The notes under the pieces were generated by a model, which did no database searches, was not told the DNA's origin, and saw nothing but the letters and a program-made list of their open reading frames with translations. The translations under genes and the position numbers were made by a program. From Heliocidaris tuberculata (taxonomy: Eukaryota; Echinodermata; Echinoidea; Camarodonta; Echinometridae), in contig CM046838.1 of assembly GCA_025618425.1 (NCBI GenBank), forward strand, positions 9,170,027 through 9,234,026: a stretch of 64,000 nucleotides of DNA, given 5' to 3'. This document shows, one piece after another, positions 1 to 10,462 of the stretch. Position 1 is the first letter of the stretch; each line of letters opens with the position of its first letter.

Positions 1-157
1 ACCTGATTTTTTAAATAATCCCAGATTTACAGAAATTTTTCCATGTTGTCAACAGGGTTATTGCAAGTGAATCTGTCGAGGGCGAACGGATTATACGTAC
101 TAGTGAACACATGCCCACACGCGCGTACTTAGGTCCCAGCCAGGTCCGAGCCATAGG

Positions 158-840
158 TAGGGTGTCTGGAGAAAAGAATTATTTCTCTTATTTCAAAATG
201 ATATTAAATTTTCTTTCTGGATTTGAAAAATAATAACCATCAAACTGACAGAAATATGATATTTCATGAAAAATTCCAGTTAATTACTGTAAAATAAGAG
301 AACAAAATCGGACCATTTTTCAGCTTTTTCCTGCCATTGACTGTAGTTAAGAAATGGGACACACACAAATCCAAATTTTGAGCTTCCGAGACCTGTTACG
401 ACTTTATACTTAATGTCAAAAACTTGTCCTTTACATGACCAGATAGGAAATTTTACAATCTTTCTGATGGTATGAATTTTTTCAAGGTTTGAATATCAGA
501 TCACAGTGCAAAATTGCGAAAAAGTGACAAAATTTGTGTAAAACAGAAATTTCAGTTTCCCATAGGAAACGCATGGGGAAATGGCAATTTGACTACACAC
601 AAATATAAGGATTTGCAATTTATCTCTTATTTTAATTTTCTAGTGAGCCTAAAAACTTGTCCTTAGTGTCAAAAGAATGACCAGGATTTTCTCTTTCCAT
701 ACATTCCAAATATGAGATAAAAATTAATTCAGATCAGATTGTAATAACAGGATGAATTTGCCCCCAAAATTGTGCCATTTTTTCCCCTGAATCAGCACGT
801 TTTTAAGCTGACACTTTTCAGTGTGACTTCAGACACCCTA
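158..840. mobile_element. Non-autonomous hAT-like MITE with target duplication
   Basis: The ends are TAGGGTGTCTG and its inverse CAGACACCCTA. The flanks carry a direct duplication CCATAGG at 151-157 and 841-847. The 683-bp interior has no transposase-like open frame. TIR sequence and TSD length suggest the hAT superfamily (usually 8-bp TSD). The near-perfect TSD points to a fairly recent insertion. Confidence 0.7.
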
Positions 841-1174
841 CCATAGGTAAGCACATAACGGATGACCCCAACGGTAGTGCCTAGGGCAGACTTCGGTCCA
901 TGTAGGAGAGGGATTCCGTGAAGCCAGACGTAGTCTCAGCATATCCCGGAACAAAATAGATTGATTTTTTTGGTCTGGGCTAAGCCTAGCCGTACGGACG
1001 CGGGCTTGATGTTTTATGAAATATGACTTTGAACATCAAGCCATACACCTGGAGGCAATTTCCCCTATAGAGAGACAAGTAAGCAAAAAAATCAGTGGGC
1101 AAGATCATCCATCTCCAAGTACATGTACGGTGAACCTTGCAAACCACCTTCGGAGTTTGCTAAGATGTTTACGG

Positions 1175-1792
1175 CACTCATACACATACAAGGTTAGACT
1201 TTAGATAACCTTGTAGTCGTACTCCATCATGTTCATACATGTTATACTGTTAGATTTCAATGTATACCATCTTTGAACCTCCCCTGTCATTTGTGGGATT
1301 TTTCCCGTCTTCTTGGAAGACTCTTAGCTTTTCAATGTTACCAAAATTGTCCCCAGTTTTCCTCCCATATTGTTTTGATAACATGGACTTTTACATTGTT
1401 TTTAATATAATAACTCTGAAATAACATTGCAGTAAATTTTGAATAAAATCTTGTTTATTTTTGTAAAAATAAGTATTAAATATAAGCGACTGAATGTAGA
1501 CTAGTCCCCGATATTGCCCGATGCATATTCGTTCATGTACGCTCAGTCGGTGAAGTCCAACACTGAAAACTGGTGATTTTTTAACCTTTTGAGACTTAAA
1601 TATGTTATCAAAGAATTATGGGAGGAAAACTGGGGGTGATTTTTGGAACATTGAAAAGTTTAGAGTATTCTAGAATCTGGAAAAATCCTACAAATGTCAT
1701 GGGGTAGGTTCAAAGATGGTAGACATTGAGATCTAAAAGTATAACATGTATGGAGTATGAGGTTATCTTAAGATAACCTTCTGTATGAGTGA
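1175..1792. mobile_element. Foldback (long inverted repeat) element
   Basis: The arm at about 1175-1386 is the diverged reverse complement of about 1603-1792. Shared blocks include TTTTCAATGTTACC, CCCAGTTTTCCTCCCAT and CCATCTTTGAACCT on one arm and their complements on the other. A unique 215-bp spacer sits between the arms. There is no coding potential, so this is a non-autonomous foldback or MITE inside an RPF1 intron. Confidence 0.75.
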
Positions 1793-1997
1793 ATATTGTG
1801 AATTCCATGCATGGCATGTAAATCAATGGACTTCACACCGTCTACGCATGGAAAGACCACAGACGCACATAGACTGCATGCAAAATCAGATGTAGATCTT
1901 AAAGATATATTGCTGAGAAGTTTTAGTGTAAATGTTAAGAACCATAGTTGCATTTTAATTTAATAAAAATTTCTCACATATTTCTTTCCTTGAACAG

Positions 1998-2054
1998 GAA
2001 AAACTGAAGGAGAAGAAAAAGAAGAAGAGAGAAGAGGAGAAGGCAGGTGATAAG
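1998..2054 (+). CDS. RPF1: RPF1 exon: basic linker
   Basis: This 57-nt phase-0 exon follows ttgaacag and ends at the donor gtttgt. It encodes [19 protein letters not shown], matching the charged linker before the APPK motif in animal RPF1. It is the first RPF1 exon present in the window. Confidence 0.9.
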
Positions 2055-5000
2055 GTTTGTATTCTTCATCTTGTTTCAGCTGTCTTGTAGATTTACGCTT
2101 AACCAAGTTCTGCCAGTTTCACAAGATTTTTTTTTTCATTTTTATTTTTATTTCTTTATCTTTTATATTTTCTCATATGACAAATAATTCCCCCTTTTCT
2201 TTCACCTGTGAAACAGATAAAGCTCAATAATATCAAGATGTCAATTCTGCTATCACAATCAAAATGTGTCTCTATCAAGCTGATTATTGTAATGTAATAA
2301 TTATTTATTTGTACTTGGGTTGATGTAAAGCTGAGATTTGAAATTACATGAATTATGGGCACATCCTAGACAAGATGTTCTTTCGCAGTGTCCCTTAAAA
2401 AATTGAATGGAAATGAAAATGGAACCTCTGTCTGTTTTCTAGGCTCCTCCAAAGAAGGTTCCCAAGACGATAGAGAACATGAGGGTGTTTGATGAGACCA
2501 TGGTGAACCCAGAAGATCAAGAGGTAAGATGGTTTCTAGTTTGGATGATATGATGCATGCTCCGATGACATTTGCTCTCGGCTTTATTTTGTCAAGATGC
2601 AGTCACACCTGCTTCAGCAACCACCGTGTATAAAGACCACAACTTTTGTTTCCCTCGAAAGGTTTTCTCATTGGAACGTGTAATAACGGAACCTTTCGAT
2701 AAAGACCACCTTCTCATAAAGACCACTTTTCTTGTCTTCCTTGAGTGGTCTTTATAGACAGGTTTCACTGTATAGGGTTGGTGATAGGGTTACCATTGGG
2801 TTTTATGTAAGGGTTAGGGTTAGGTATAGTGTTTGGTCAAGGGTTAAAGTCAAGGATTTAATTGGTGTAAGAAATTGTCCGCAGAGCATTTGTCGCCAGG
2901 ACAGCAGTAGGACAGCAGTTTTAAGTCATACTCGCCACTTTATATGAGCTGCTCATTGAGCTACATGTATATATATATGTGTGTGGATAAGTGATCTGAT
3001 TTGCTCCTGTCTTTATTTCGTAAAAGATGTAGGTTTAGGTTTAGGGTTGCAGTTTATTTTGATTTTGATTTTAGGGTTAGGGTTAGGTATAGTGGTAGGT
3101 CTAGTGTTTAAGCTAGGGATTTGGTTAGTATACTATTAATACATGGTTGGGAGTGCGTTAGTTCGATCTGGCAACACAAAGGTTTTTATCGTGGTGTACT
3201 AACGCACGAGGCGTAGCCGAGCTTGTTAGACACCACGGTAAAAACCTGCGTGTTGCTGGATCGCACTAATGCACAAACTCACAACCATGTATTAATAGTT
3301 TTATAAAACGGGTCTACAATCTTAGTGTTTTCTTACAATCTTAGTGTTTGATCCGGATTAGCCAAGCGTTAGTCCCCTCGCTGTGTGTTAGTACTTTTTT
3401 TTTGCAGGGTCACGTGATATTATTTGACCAATCAGGATGGCTACATTCTTGAACCCGTTTTATAATGCAGGATATTGACAGCAGAGCAGTTATCAGTGGA
3501 TCATGTAGAACTGTTCTGTTGAGAGATGTGTATTTCTCAAAGATAGTTGCAATCTTATCACACAATGTAGAAAAAAAATTTAACTGCAGTTTTTTTTTCC
3601 TATCTGTTATGAAAGTTTGTAGAGCAAATTTATGTGAAGGAGCATTTTAAGATATGTGGTGGGAATATTTTCGTTTACTTTGATTAATGTTAGCCAAAGG
3701 AATTTCTATATTTTAGTTTCAAGTTCATTCACAGTGCATGTACAGTACTAGAGTTGATAGTAATATTTTGGTGATTATTTGAGGCGAGGAGTTCTATTTG
3801 TTGATGCCTTGAAGGCAGTGCATATTGAATGACAAAAGATATATTTTTCTATATCTTATTGTATATTTTTTATGATGCAGCACTAGATTCCAGGTTGATA
3901 ATTTAATTATTACTCCTTGGCAGTGGCATAGTTTCATACCAATCATTTCATACATTTCTCTAACTGTGCTGTTGATTTGTCTGCAATATTTAGATTACGT
4001 ATGATGAAGCAACAGATGAAATGGCTCCATATTTCAACCGAGAAACGGTCCCCAAGGTTCTCATCACAACTTCAGATAAAGCTGCTTGGGTAGGTAGATG
4101 GCAGATTCTCTCCTTAACCCTATCACTGCTGTATGCAGCTTGAAGTGCTCAAAGTTTGAAATTGTAGGATCGACACTAACAAGTTTGGTAAACATTTACT
4201 CCCAAGATTTCATGCTGGACAATGGACATCAAGATTTTCTAAATGTTAACAAGGGGTTCGTTGCATGCAGACCCCAATATTGTCACACGGGGACCCGCAG
4301 AAAACAATCAGTGTGGAGACCTGTTGTATATAATCTTTCCAGTAAAAGAATTTCTTGGGCTTTCTCTTTCTAATATGACTGATTTTATTTGTATATTTAT
4401 TTTATTGAGCACTTCTCTGAATTATTGTAAAAGATTCCAGTCTGATTGAGAACAAAATTAATGGGAATTTAATATAAAATCTCTTGCTGTGCCATATTTT
4501 TAGGTTGGCAACTCTATGATGCAGGACATGTACATAAACAAAATAAATGAATAGTCCATGAAATGGATAGTTCAGGTATTCAATGCACTACTTGAAAGAT
4601 ACCCTAACTAGAGACATAAAGTATTTTCCAGTCCTGTTTCTCTGATTTTGATGCTTTTGTTCTGAGGAAATTATTGATGAGGAAGCTATTATCAATGTTT
4701 GATTAATCTTAGAAATCATGGCTTGTGTGTCTTTTGTCTAAACTAAATTGATATGAAGGACTTGTAAAAGAACAAATAAAGCATTTCACCATTACTATCA
4801 TGGTTTACAGACAACCAGGAGGCTATGTAAAGAGCTGAGTAGCTGTATACCAAACTCAGAGGTCCATCATCGGAGACATCTACCACTCAAGAGGATCATC
4901 AAGAAAGCACAAGAGAAGGATTTCACTGATCTTATCGTCATCAACAATGACAGGGGCAAAGCAAGTATGTACTCCTGTCTACTCGCTGCACATAAACGTA

Positions 5001-8000
5001 CAGTACCTTAATTATGATGATGTTGTAACATACTTATATTGTATATTGCCTTGAAAGCTATTTGCTTGTATCATGGGATCTACAAAATGAAGTTGAGTCT
5101 TCTAGCTTTATTTGGTGTTTGATGCGTTAATACCCTTTGGCACTATTTTATTCATTTCTTGTCAAAGCAAGGGATGTATGGGATTCAAGATCACTGATCT
5201 AGCCATACTTTTCCTGGCTGTACTGATTTGTAATCTGGCTCTGTCAAGATAAAGATGATTATTTTCATAGAGTAGCACAAATTGTATTGACATTTGTACC
5301 TATTTGAATTAGTCTTCACTTTGGAATGTCATGCTCATTTTTGCTCTATTTGGTCTACATAGATGGCATGGTTGTCAGTCATTTTCCAGAAGGTCCTACC
5401 TGTCATTTTAAGATGTCCAATGTTAAACTACGGGAAGACATAAAGGTGAGTGTCAATAGTCTCAACTCTTAATCTTTCAACATGTAAATTGTCTCCCTGG
5501 TAAACATAACATCCAGGGATTATTATAAAACATAGTCCCACCTCAAACCCTGATGATCAGCTGGTGCTCCAACATATCATTATCAACGTTAATTTGGCAT
5601 AAATTGTTGCCTGAATCAAATATTACTCGAATGTAAATATTGTAAATATTGTAAATATCTTTATTAATCATAGTGTTGTACATAATTCTGATGATTTATT
5701 TGATTGTTTGATCTGATTTTCTTCCATACCCTTTCAAGGGTGACATGAGAAAATAAAAAAACATTGTCATTGTCATTGTCATTGTCATTTTCATATATAC
5801 TCTGATGACTCTTACTCCTGGTTTTACTTTGTCACAGATATAGGGTTAGGGTGAGGGTTGTAATAGGGTTTTAGGTTCAGATTAGGGTTAGGGTTAGGTG
5901 TAGCGTTTGGTCCAGGGTTGAAGTTTGATATTAGGTTAGTGTACAAAATTGACATGGATCAATTGGTGCCAGAACATGTGTAGGACCACCGATCAGCTAC
6001 AATCATTGATCTTACCACCTTATGAAATTTTGCCGATCTTGTTTTTGGTCTTGACTTTTACAGAGGTGTGGGAAGACAACAGATCACCAGCCTGAGCTGA
6101 TCCTCAACAACTTCAACACACGTCTTGGTCATACTGTAGGTCGACAGATCGCTGCCTTGTTTCCTCATGATCCGAACTTTGTTGGACGAAGGGTCGTGAC
6201 CTTCCACAACCAGAGAGACTTCATTTTCTTCAGACATCACAGGTATGTAACCATTGAGGTCTCTATTGATAGTATTGTTGTAATCAAGGAAGCAAGTTGG
6301 CTCAGTTGGTAGAGCATCTGCTATAAAACAAAAAGATTGTGAGTTCATATTATACCTTGGCAAAAGATTTAAGCGGGCAGGAGTTTAAATCTTACCTCTT
6401 GCTGTTTTAAAGATGCAAATGAGGAAATGGTAGAAACACTCCATCCTGCTGGTTAGGACAGTGAATGGAGGGCCATGTATAATAAAGGGCAATCCATACT
6501 TTGTAAAAAGCTGATTTGTGTGAAAGGAGAAAAATAACAGAAACAGGATGGGGAAAGTTTGAAAGAAATCGGACAAAGAATAAGAAAGTTATGAATGTTT
6601 GAAAAATGAGATCACTACATCTATGCAAATCTCAAATTGGCAATTTGTTGAACCGATTGTGACATATGCATGGTCACTCTCCCATTTGTCGTACACCAAA
6701 ATATTATATTCCGGTTTACTCCTGGGTGCCTTTTCCCTTGGGGCAGTACTCAAAATATATTGTAGATAGCATATTGTTATAGGTCCCCATAAAAGAGAGA
6801 TCCTACTGAGTAAGACATTTTGATAAAAAATGACAGTTTAGTCATTTTAAGTGTTGGAACAAATGGGGGAGTTGTCCGCCACTACATCACAGTGACATAA
6901 CCGATTCGGTCAATTTGAAATTGCCATATGTATAATGATTACAACTTCTATAAAACAATCATAACTTTCTTATTGCTTGTCCGATTTTGTTCAAACTTTT
7001 ACAATCTGCTTCTCTGATTTTTCTGCTTTCACACAATTATAATTATTACAAAGGTAGGATTGCCCTTTAAGGACTCGGTGTAGAGGTGTCCCGGTGTTTC
7101 CCAGAGCCCAGAGGGTCACAGTGAATAAACTTCCTTCCCCTCCCAAGCACAATTCTCTGCTTTGTGATAATAATTATAATAATATGGGGCATTGTTTGTT
7201 TAAATGAGGTAGAGAGGATAATGAAATTTCCTTCAGAAATACATTTTAACGTGTCCAATTAACTCTTGTGGAAGATGGAATAAATATGTGGTGTTAAATG
7301 TAATGAGTGAAATTTTGTTCATGACCTTCAAAACTCCAGATACGTGTTCAAAGACAACAAGAAAGTAGGATTGCAAGAGCTTGGTCCCAGGTTTACCCTC
7401 AAGCTGAGATCAGTACAGAAAGGAACATTTGACTCAAAGTTTGGTGAATATGAGTGGGTACACAAGGTGAGTGCATTGATAATTGACGATGATAATGGTC
7501 ATTGTGAATGTGATTTTTTGATAGGAAATATTGATAAAAATGACAATGACAATTGTAGATATTTTCTGTTTTTTCCTCTCAAATTAGAATGGGAGGAATC
7601 TTAGTCAACTAATCATATCTTATACAAAAAAGGTGACATAGGCATTCAGTTTGGGGTTTGGCTGTCATTTTTAAAAATTTTATTGCAATATACTTGTGTT
7701 CAGCACTGTGTATGCCATCAATATAATAATTTAGGATGTGTTTACATTAATGCATCATTTGTATATTAGGCTGTTAAAGAGAAGGTTGAATTCTGGGAAA
7801 GTTAATAAATAATTTGTAAGCTTTCTCATTCCTTTTATGTAAGTTTGGAAGAACATCATAATAGGAATGTCCCCTGAAAAGGATTGCTCTTCAAATGCTC
7901 TCACATTTGAAATATGACGATGAATGGCTGAAGTGTTCGGACCGAACATTCATACCAGTGGCGGATCTACATACTTGGGGGAAAACCGGCCCGTGCCCCC

Positions 8001-9155
8001 TCTTTTGAAACCCAACTGGCATACCTTAAGTATACAATGGAAAAAAAATTGCCCCTTTAATTGTGTACTTTTTAGGCTCTGTGCCCCCTCTGTTACAAAA
8101 TCCTGGATCCGCCCCTGATTCATACCACATGTAGGTGCAGTCCCAAATACCCATTTCTACATGTATGTGCAGTGCATGTGCTTTTCAGGGAGACTGGATC
8201 AATTATCATTTTGATGATTCCATTATACATCAATTCTTATGTAGATATAAACTTTTCCCAATATCTTTGAGACAGTTTCGTTCACAAGGTAATCGCATGA
8301 CCAGAATTCAACTTTATCTTTAAGGTGAAAGGTCATCAACTTTAATATACATTACAAAATCCTGAATTAGATTCAACATCTATGAATAGTGTAGATCAGT
8401 ATACAAATAATTCATGTTTGCGAGTGCATTAGTGCATATGCGCTGCACGAATGTTCAGTCACATTGGGATAATGAACGAGACTTGTCGAGTTCATTATCC
8501 ATCTCATTGTGACTGAACTGAGCGCAGTGAATATCACTAATGCAAGAGCCACAAAACATGAATTATTTGTTTTATAAAACGGGTCGACAACGTGAATCTA
8601 AGCCAAAAAATTGGCTACAAACCCCTTCGCAAACGCTAAGAATCGCACAGTCATGGACGCCGCCATTTGCTTTCCTTGATGACATCACATAAGCACAGCC
8701 AAAAAGCATAACGCATGTTTCAATGTGGTCATGAGGGTAGGAAAGAAAAGTGCACGGTCACGTGGTATCATTTGACCAATTAGAATGCCTTCATTCTGGA
8801 ACCCGTTTTATAGTTTGTTTTGATGGTGTTCGAATGATGTTGGCAACATTAAATATATGTGTGAGATACAGTCACGATCATTTAGTTTCAGTTTCACAAA
8901 AAATATTTTCATTATGGTGAGACTTAGTGTGTGTCGAAATGTACGTCCACTTCGGTTTCAATTTTCATTGAAAAGACAAGAATTTAGTTTCCTCCTAAAC
9001 CCCTACAATATGTTCCCCAGTTCATGTTTAAGAAGCTTGTTATGTAGTTTTGAATATATTTGGACCATTGATTATGTGATATTCTTCTTTTCCTGTTCTC
9101 TTTCTTTATGCAGAGGCACGAAATGGATACAAGCAGGAGGAAATTCCATCTCTGA
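1998..9155 (+). CDS. RPF1: Ribosome production factor 1 (Brix domain), 5'-partial
   Basis: RPF1 is a nucleolar Brix-domain protein needed for 60S pre-ribosome (27S/5.8S-28S rRNA) processing. Eight exons join in frame: 1998-2054, 2443-2523, 3994-4089, 4811-4964, 5363-5445, 6064-6242, 7340-7466 and 9114-9155. Together they give 819 nt, or 272 residues plus TGA. All introns are GT-AG. Visible order: a Lys/Glu-rich basic stretch (residues 1-19), [12 protein letters not shown] (20 onwards), the Brix domain from VLITTSD (about 67) to about 250 with [22 protein letters not shown] and the Brix signature ELGPRF at 230-235, then the conserved C-terminus DTSRRKFHL. Human RPF1 is 349 aa, so about 75 N-terminal residues lie off-window. 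No canonical AATAAA was found in the 400 bp after the stop. It converges on the arrestin gene. Identification rests on residue-by-residue similarity recalled from the family. Confidence 0.96.
2443..2523 (+). CDS. RPF1: RPF1 exon: pre-Brix segment
   Basis: This 81-nt phase-0 exon lies between ttttctag and gtaaga. It encodes [18 protein letters not shown] and onward to NPEDQE. The VPKTI-N-RV-DET pattern is specific to RPF1. Confidence 0.95.
2598..2773. repeat. MITE-like repeat with ATAAAGACCAC motif
   Basis: The sequence carries three ATAAAGACCAC motifs (about 2629, 2700 and 2717) and an inverted copy GTGGTCTTTATAGACAGG near the right end. The outer ends (GCAGTCACACCTG versus CAGGTTTCACTGT) are degenerate inverted repeats. 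It lies in an RPF1 intron and is non-coding. Confidence 0.5.
2772..2915 (+). repeat. Degenerate TTAGGG-like dispersed repeat
   Basis: GGGTTAGGGTTAGG-type motifs are followed by GTATAGTGTTTGGTC, GGGTTAAAG and AATTGGTG. The same motif order recurs at 3035-3115 and 5838-5990 and, inverted, at about 57030-57115. It is therefore a dispersed family rather than a telomere end. Confidence 0.6.
3035..3115 (+). repeat. Degenerate TTAGGG-like dispersed repeat
   Basis: This is the second copy of the 2772-2915 family. It has tandem GTTAGG, TATAGTGGTAGGTCTAGTG and a trailing GGATTTGGTTAG. It abuts the hairpin-MITE at 3133. Confidence 0.55.
3133..3466. mobile_element. Hairpin-plus-MITE composite, copy A
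   Basis: A 166-bp foldback (3133-3298; arms begin CTATTAATACATGG and end CCATGTATTAATAG) is joined directly to an element with inverted ends TTTTATAAAACGGGT and ACCCGTTTTATA (3298-3464). The same two-part architecture recurs at 8404-8812. Non-coding, in the RPF1 intron before exon 3994-4089. Confidence 0.7.
3994..4089 (+). CDS. RPF1: RPF1 exon: start of Brix domain
   Basis: This 96-nt phase-0 exon encodes [18 protein letters not shown] followed by [14 protein letters not shown]. The donor is gtaggt. The residues after TTSD (KAAWTT) differ from the usual RPHGRT but keep the same length when joined to the next exon. Confidence 0.95.
4811..4964 (+). CDS. RPF1: RPF1 exon: Brix domain
   Basis: This 154-nt exon starts in phase 0 after tttacag and ends in phase 1 before gtatgt. 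It encodes [16 protein letters not shown], then [10 protein letters not shown] and [15 protein letters not shown], a typical Brix-fold core. Confidence 0.95.
5363..5445 (+). CDS. RPF1: RPF1 exon: Brix domain
   Basis: This 83-nt exon runs from phase 1 to phase 0. It encodes [18 protein letters not shown] and [10 protein letters not shown], matching the NGLILSHLP-GPTAHFKMSS segment of the family. Confidence 0.95.
5636..5796 (+). repeat. Short tandem repeats, possible LINE/SINE tail
   Basis: Three TATTGTAAA units (about 5636-5661) are followed 100 bp later by four CATTGT hexamers (5763-5787). Hexamer tails of this type commonly end CR1/L2-like retroposons, but no body can be identified here. 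Confidence 0.45.
5838..5990 (+). repeat. Degenerate TTAGGG-like dispersed repeat
   Basis: This is the third copy of the 2772-2915 family and the richest in GGGTTAGGG. It continues into TAGCGTTTGGTCCAGGGTTG and ends near GATCAATTGGTGCC. It lies just upstream of RPF1 exon 6064-6242. Confidence 0.6.
6064..6242 (+). CDS. RPF1: RPF1 exon: Brix domain
   Basis: This 179-nt exon runs from phase 0 to phase 2. It encodes [19 protein letters not shown], then [17 protein letters not shown] and [15 protein letters not shown]. The donor is gtatgt. Confidence 0.96.
6293..6362 (+). repeat. tRNA-derived SINE fragment
   Basis: The segment AAGTTGGCTCAGTTGGTAGA resembles an A-box region of a tRNA-related SINE. 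GATTGTGAGTTCATATTA is a decayed B box about 35 bp later. It cannot fold as a functional tRNA, and it sits 51 bp after an RPF1 splice donor. Confidence 0.55.
6484..7072. mobile_element. MITE with AAAGGGCAATCC termini, copy 1
   Basis: The ends are AAAGGGCAATCC and GGATTGCCCTTT. The arms stay complementary for about 180 bp (shared TTGTGTGAAAG, AATCGGACAA, ATAAGAAAGTTATGA). No open frame of transposase type. A diverged relative lies at 22740-23047. Confidence 0.8.
7340..7466 (+). CDS. RPF1: RPF1 exon: Brix signature
   Basis: This 127-nt exon encodes [18 protein letters not shown], then [18 protein letters not shown] and YEWVHK. It holds the ELGPRF Brix signature. The donor is gtgagt. Confidence 0.97.
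7956..8117. mobile_element. Short hAT-type MITE with 8-bp TSD
   Basis: The ends CAGTGGCGGATCTA and TGGATCCGCCCCTG are inverted repeats. An exact 8-bp duplication ATTCATAC flanks them at 7948-7955 and 8118-8125, as expected of hAT transposition. The 162-bp interior is non-coding. Confidence 0.85.
8404..8812. mobile_element. Hairpin-plus-MITE composite, copy B
   Basis: A foldback at 8404-8569 (arms from CAAATAATTCATG and to CATGAATTATTTG) abuts ends TTTTATAAAACGGGT (8570) and ACCCGTTTTATA (8801-8812). Layout and orientation match copy A at 3133-3466, but the inner hairpin sequence is largely different. Confidence 0.7.
9114..9155 (+). CDS. RPF1: RPF1 terminal exon
   Basis: This 42-nt exon follows tttatgcag and encodes [13 protein letters not shown] then TGA. 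The C-terminal DTSRRKFHL is invariant in the family, which fixes the end of the gene. Confidence 0.95.
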   Translation, partial: RHEMDTSRRKFHL

Positions 9156-10222
9156 TGAGTGATGTGTATTTATTAGTCTATATTATAAGTTTACAGAGAT
9201 TGTCTGAACTGTTATAGTCTGTACTGCCCTAGTTATGTGAAAGGAAGCAGTCAACACAATGCAACAGGATTGGCCAACTTTCTTTGTACTCCATTTCACC
9301 AGAGTGGGCAGCACCTCAAGGAGTCCAGATTGGTTGGACTTGGTCATTTCAACCGTTCCAATAGTGAAGCTTAGCTCTCTTTTAAGAAAAGAGATAAAAA
9401 TAGGCTGGGTTTAAACCCCATGTACAGTTTGGTGGTTTTATATGTATCTTTGTCTGATTTCTTCGATAATTACCAAGATACAGTGTTCTCAAATTTTTAG
9501 ATGCTGTAAATCTCTTTTTCTTCTTGACCCATTGACCACTACATAATATTTGTGCAACACAGAGCACGAAGATGTGCGTTAAAAAAAAAAAAAAAAACTG
9601 TTATGAAATGTGTGAGTATAGACCCATAATTTGTTGAAAATTATTCAGATCCTTGTTCAATCTCTAAATTACCTTTGTTCCTCTCTTTTTTGTAACTTCA
9701 GTCATAACAGTGGATTTCAAGGAATTTTTGTTCAAAGTTGGTAAACAAGTAGCGCTTCCACCAAAACAAATGCGTGTGCAAATGGGGTTCATTTCAGGGT
9801 TATTCGTAGCATGTAGTAATTACAAACTGGCTCATTACAAAGAAACCTTGGGACCCAGGAAATAACCTTATTATAATGAGAGTTTATTATATGTGTGCTT
9901 TATAATGAGGTTCCATTGTATTGTGACCTTTGCTATTGCTGGGCCGTCAAGATTGTAGGTTCTGCAGTTTGCGTAAACATAATCTCGTCCTACATGTTTC
10001 TTCAGTCTTCCAGTTCTAACAATGTCAGTGATAACATCACAAGTTGGTTGTTGTTGCCACAGATCACGCAGACAGTACTGGTATGCTTTGATAATTACCA
10101 AAATATGTACACTGTACTCAAATTTTTGTGAAAATAATAAGTGTAGAGAGCATTACCAGATAGTCCAGGCAGACTGCAACTGATTGAGAATCAGAAATGT
10201 GCCAGGTGCCTACTTTTATATA

Positions 10223-10369
10223 CAGTGGAAACTCTTTATAAAGAGCTCTGATAGAACAAGATTCTTGAAATAACAAGGTAATTTTTGTGATCCCATATCT
10301 TTATGTTTTTTTTACCCTGATATAAGGAGATTCCTGATATAACAAGTTCCGCATAGTAAGTTTCCACTG
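10223..10369. mobile_element. Tc1/mariner-type MITE
   Basis: The ends are CAGTGGAAACT and AGTTTCCACTG-like (last 9 bp TTTCCACTG). TA dinucleotides flank both sides (10221-10222 and 10370-10371). The interior is 147 bp, with repeated GATATAAxxA motifs and no coding potential. Confidence 0.7.
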
Positions 10370-10394
10370 TAGTTAGAATATATTATGATATTTT

Positions 10395-10462
10395 CTGTTG
10401 AGAGCCAGAAGGGCGCTATTCATGTACTTTAACAGAGGTAATGCCCTTCTGGCTGTCAACAG
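10395..10462. repeat. Perfect-stem hairpin
   Basis: CTGTTGAGAGCCAGAAGGGC pairs with GCCCTTCTGGCTGTCAACAG across a 28-bp loop with only two mismatches. It is probably a very short MITE. No TSD is evident. Confidence 0.65.

Larger units (their letters stand above)
1..1997 (+). other. RPF1: RPF1 intron (or 5' flank), upstream exons off-window
   Basis: No RPF1-like coding segment is visible before the acceptor at 1996-1997. Human RPF1 has roughly 75 further N-terminal residues, so the missing exon or exons should lie left of position 1. The stretch holds two mobile elements (158-840 and 1175-1792). Otherwise it is AT-rich sequence in which I see nothing else. Confidence 0.6.

Noticed and set aside
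2772..3115. Internal telomere / chromosome fusion site
   Set aside because: TTAGGG units are few and degenerate, and the same flanks recur at other loci, so a dispersed repeat explains it better.
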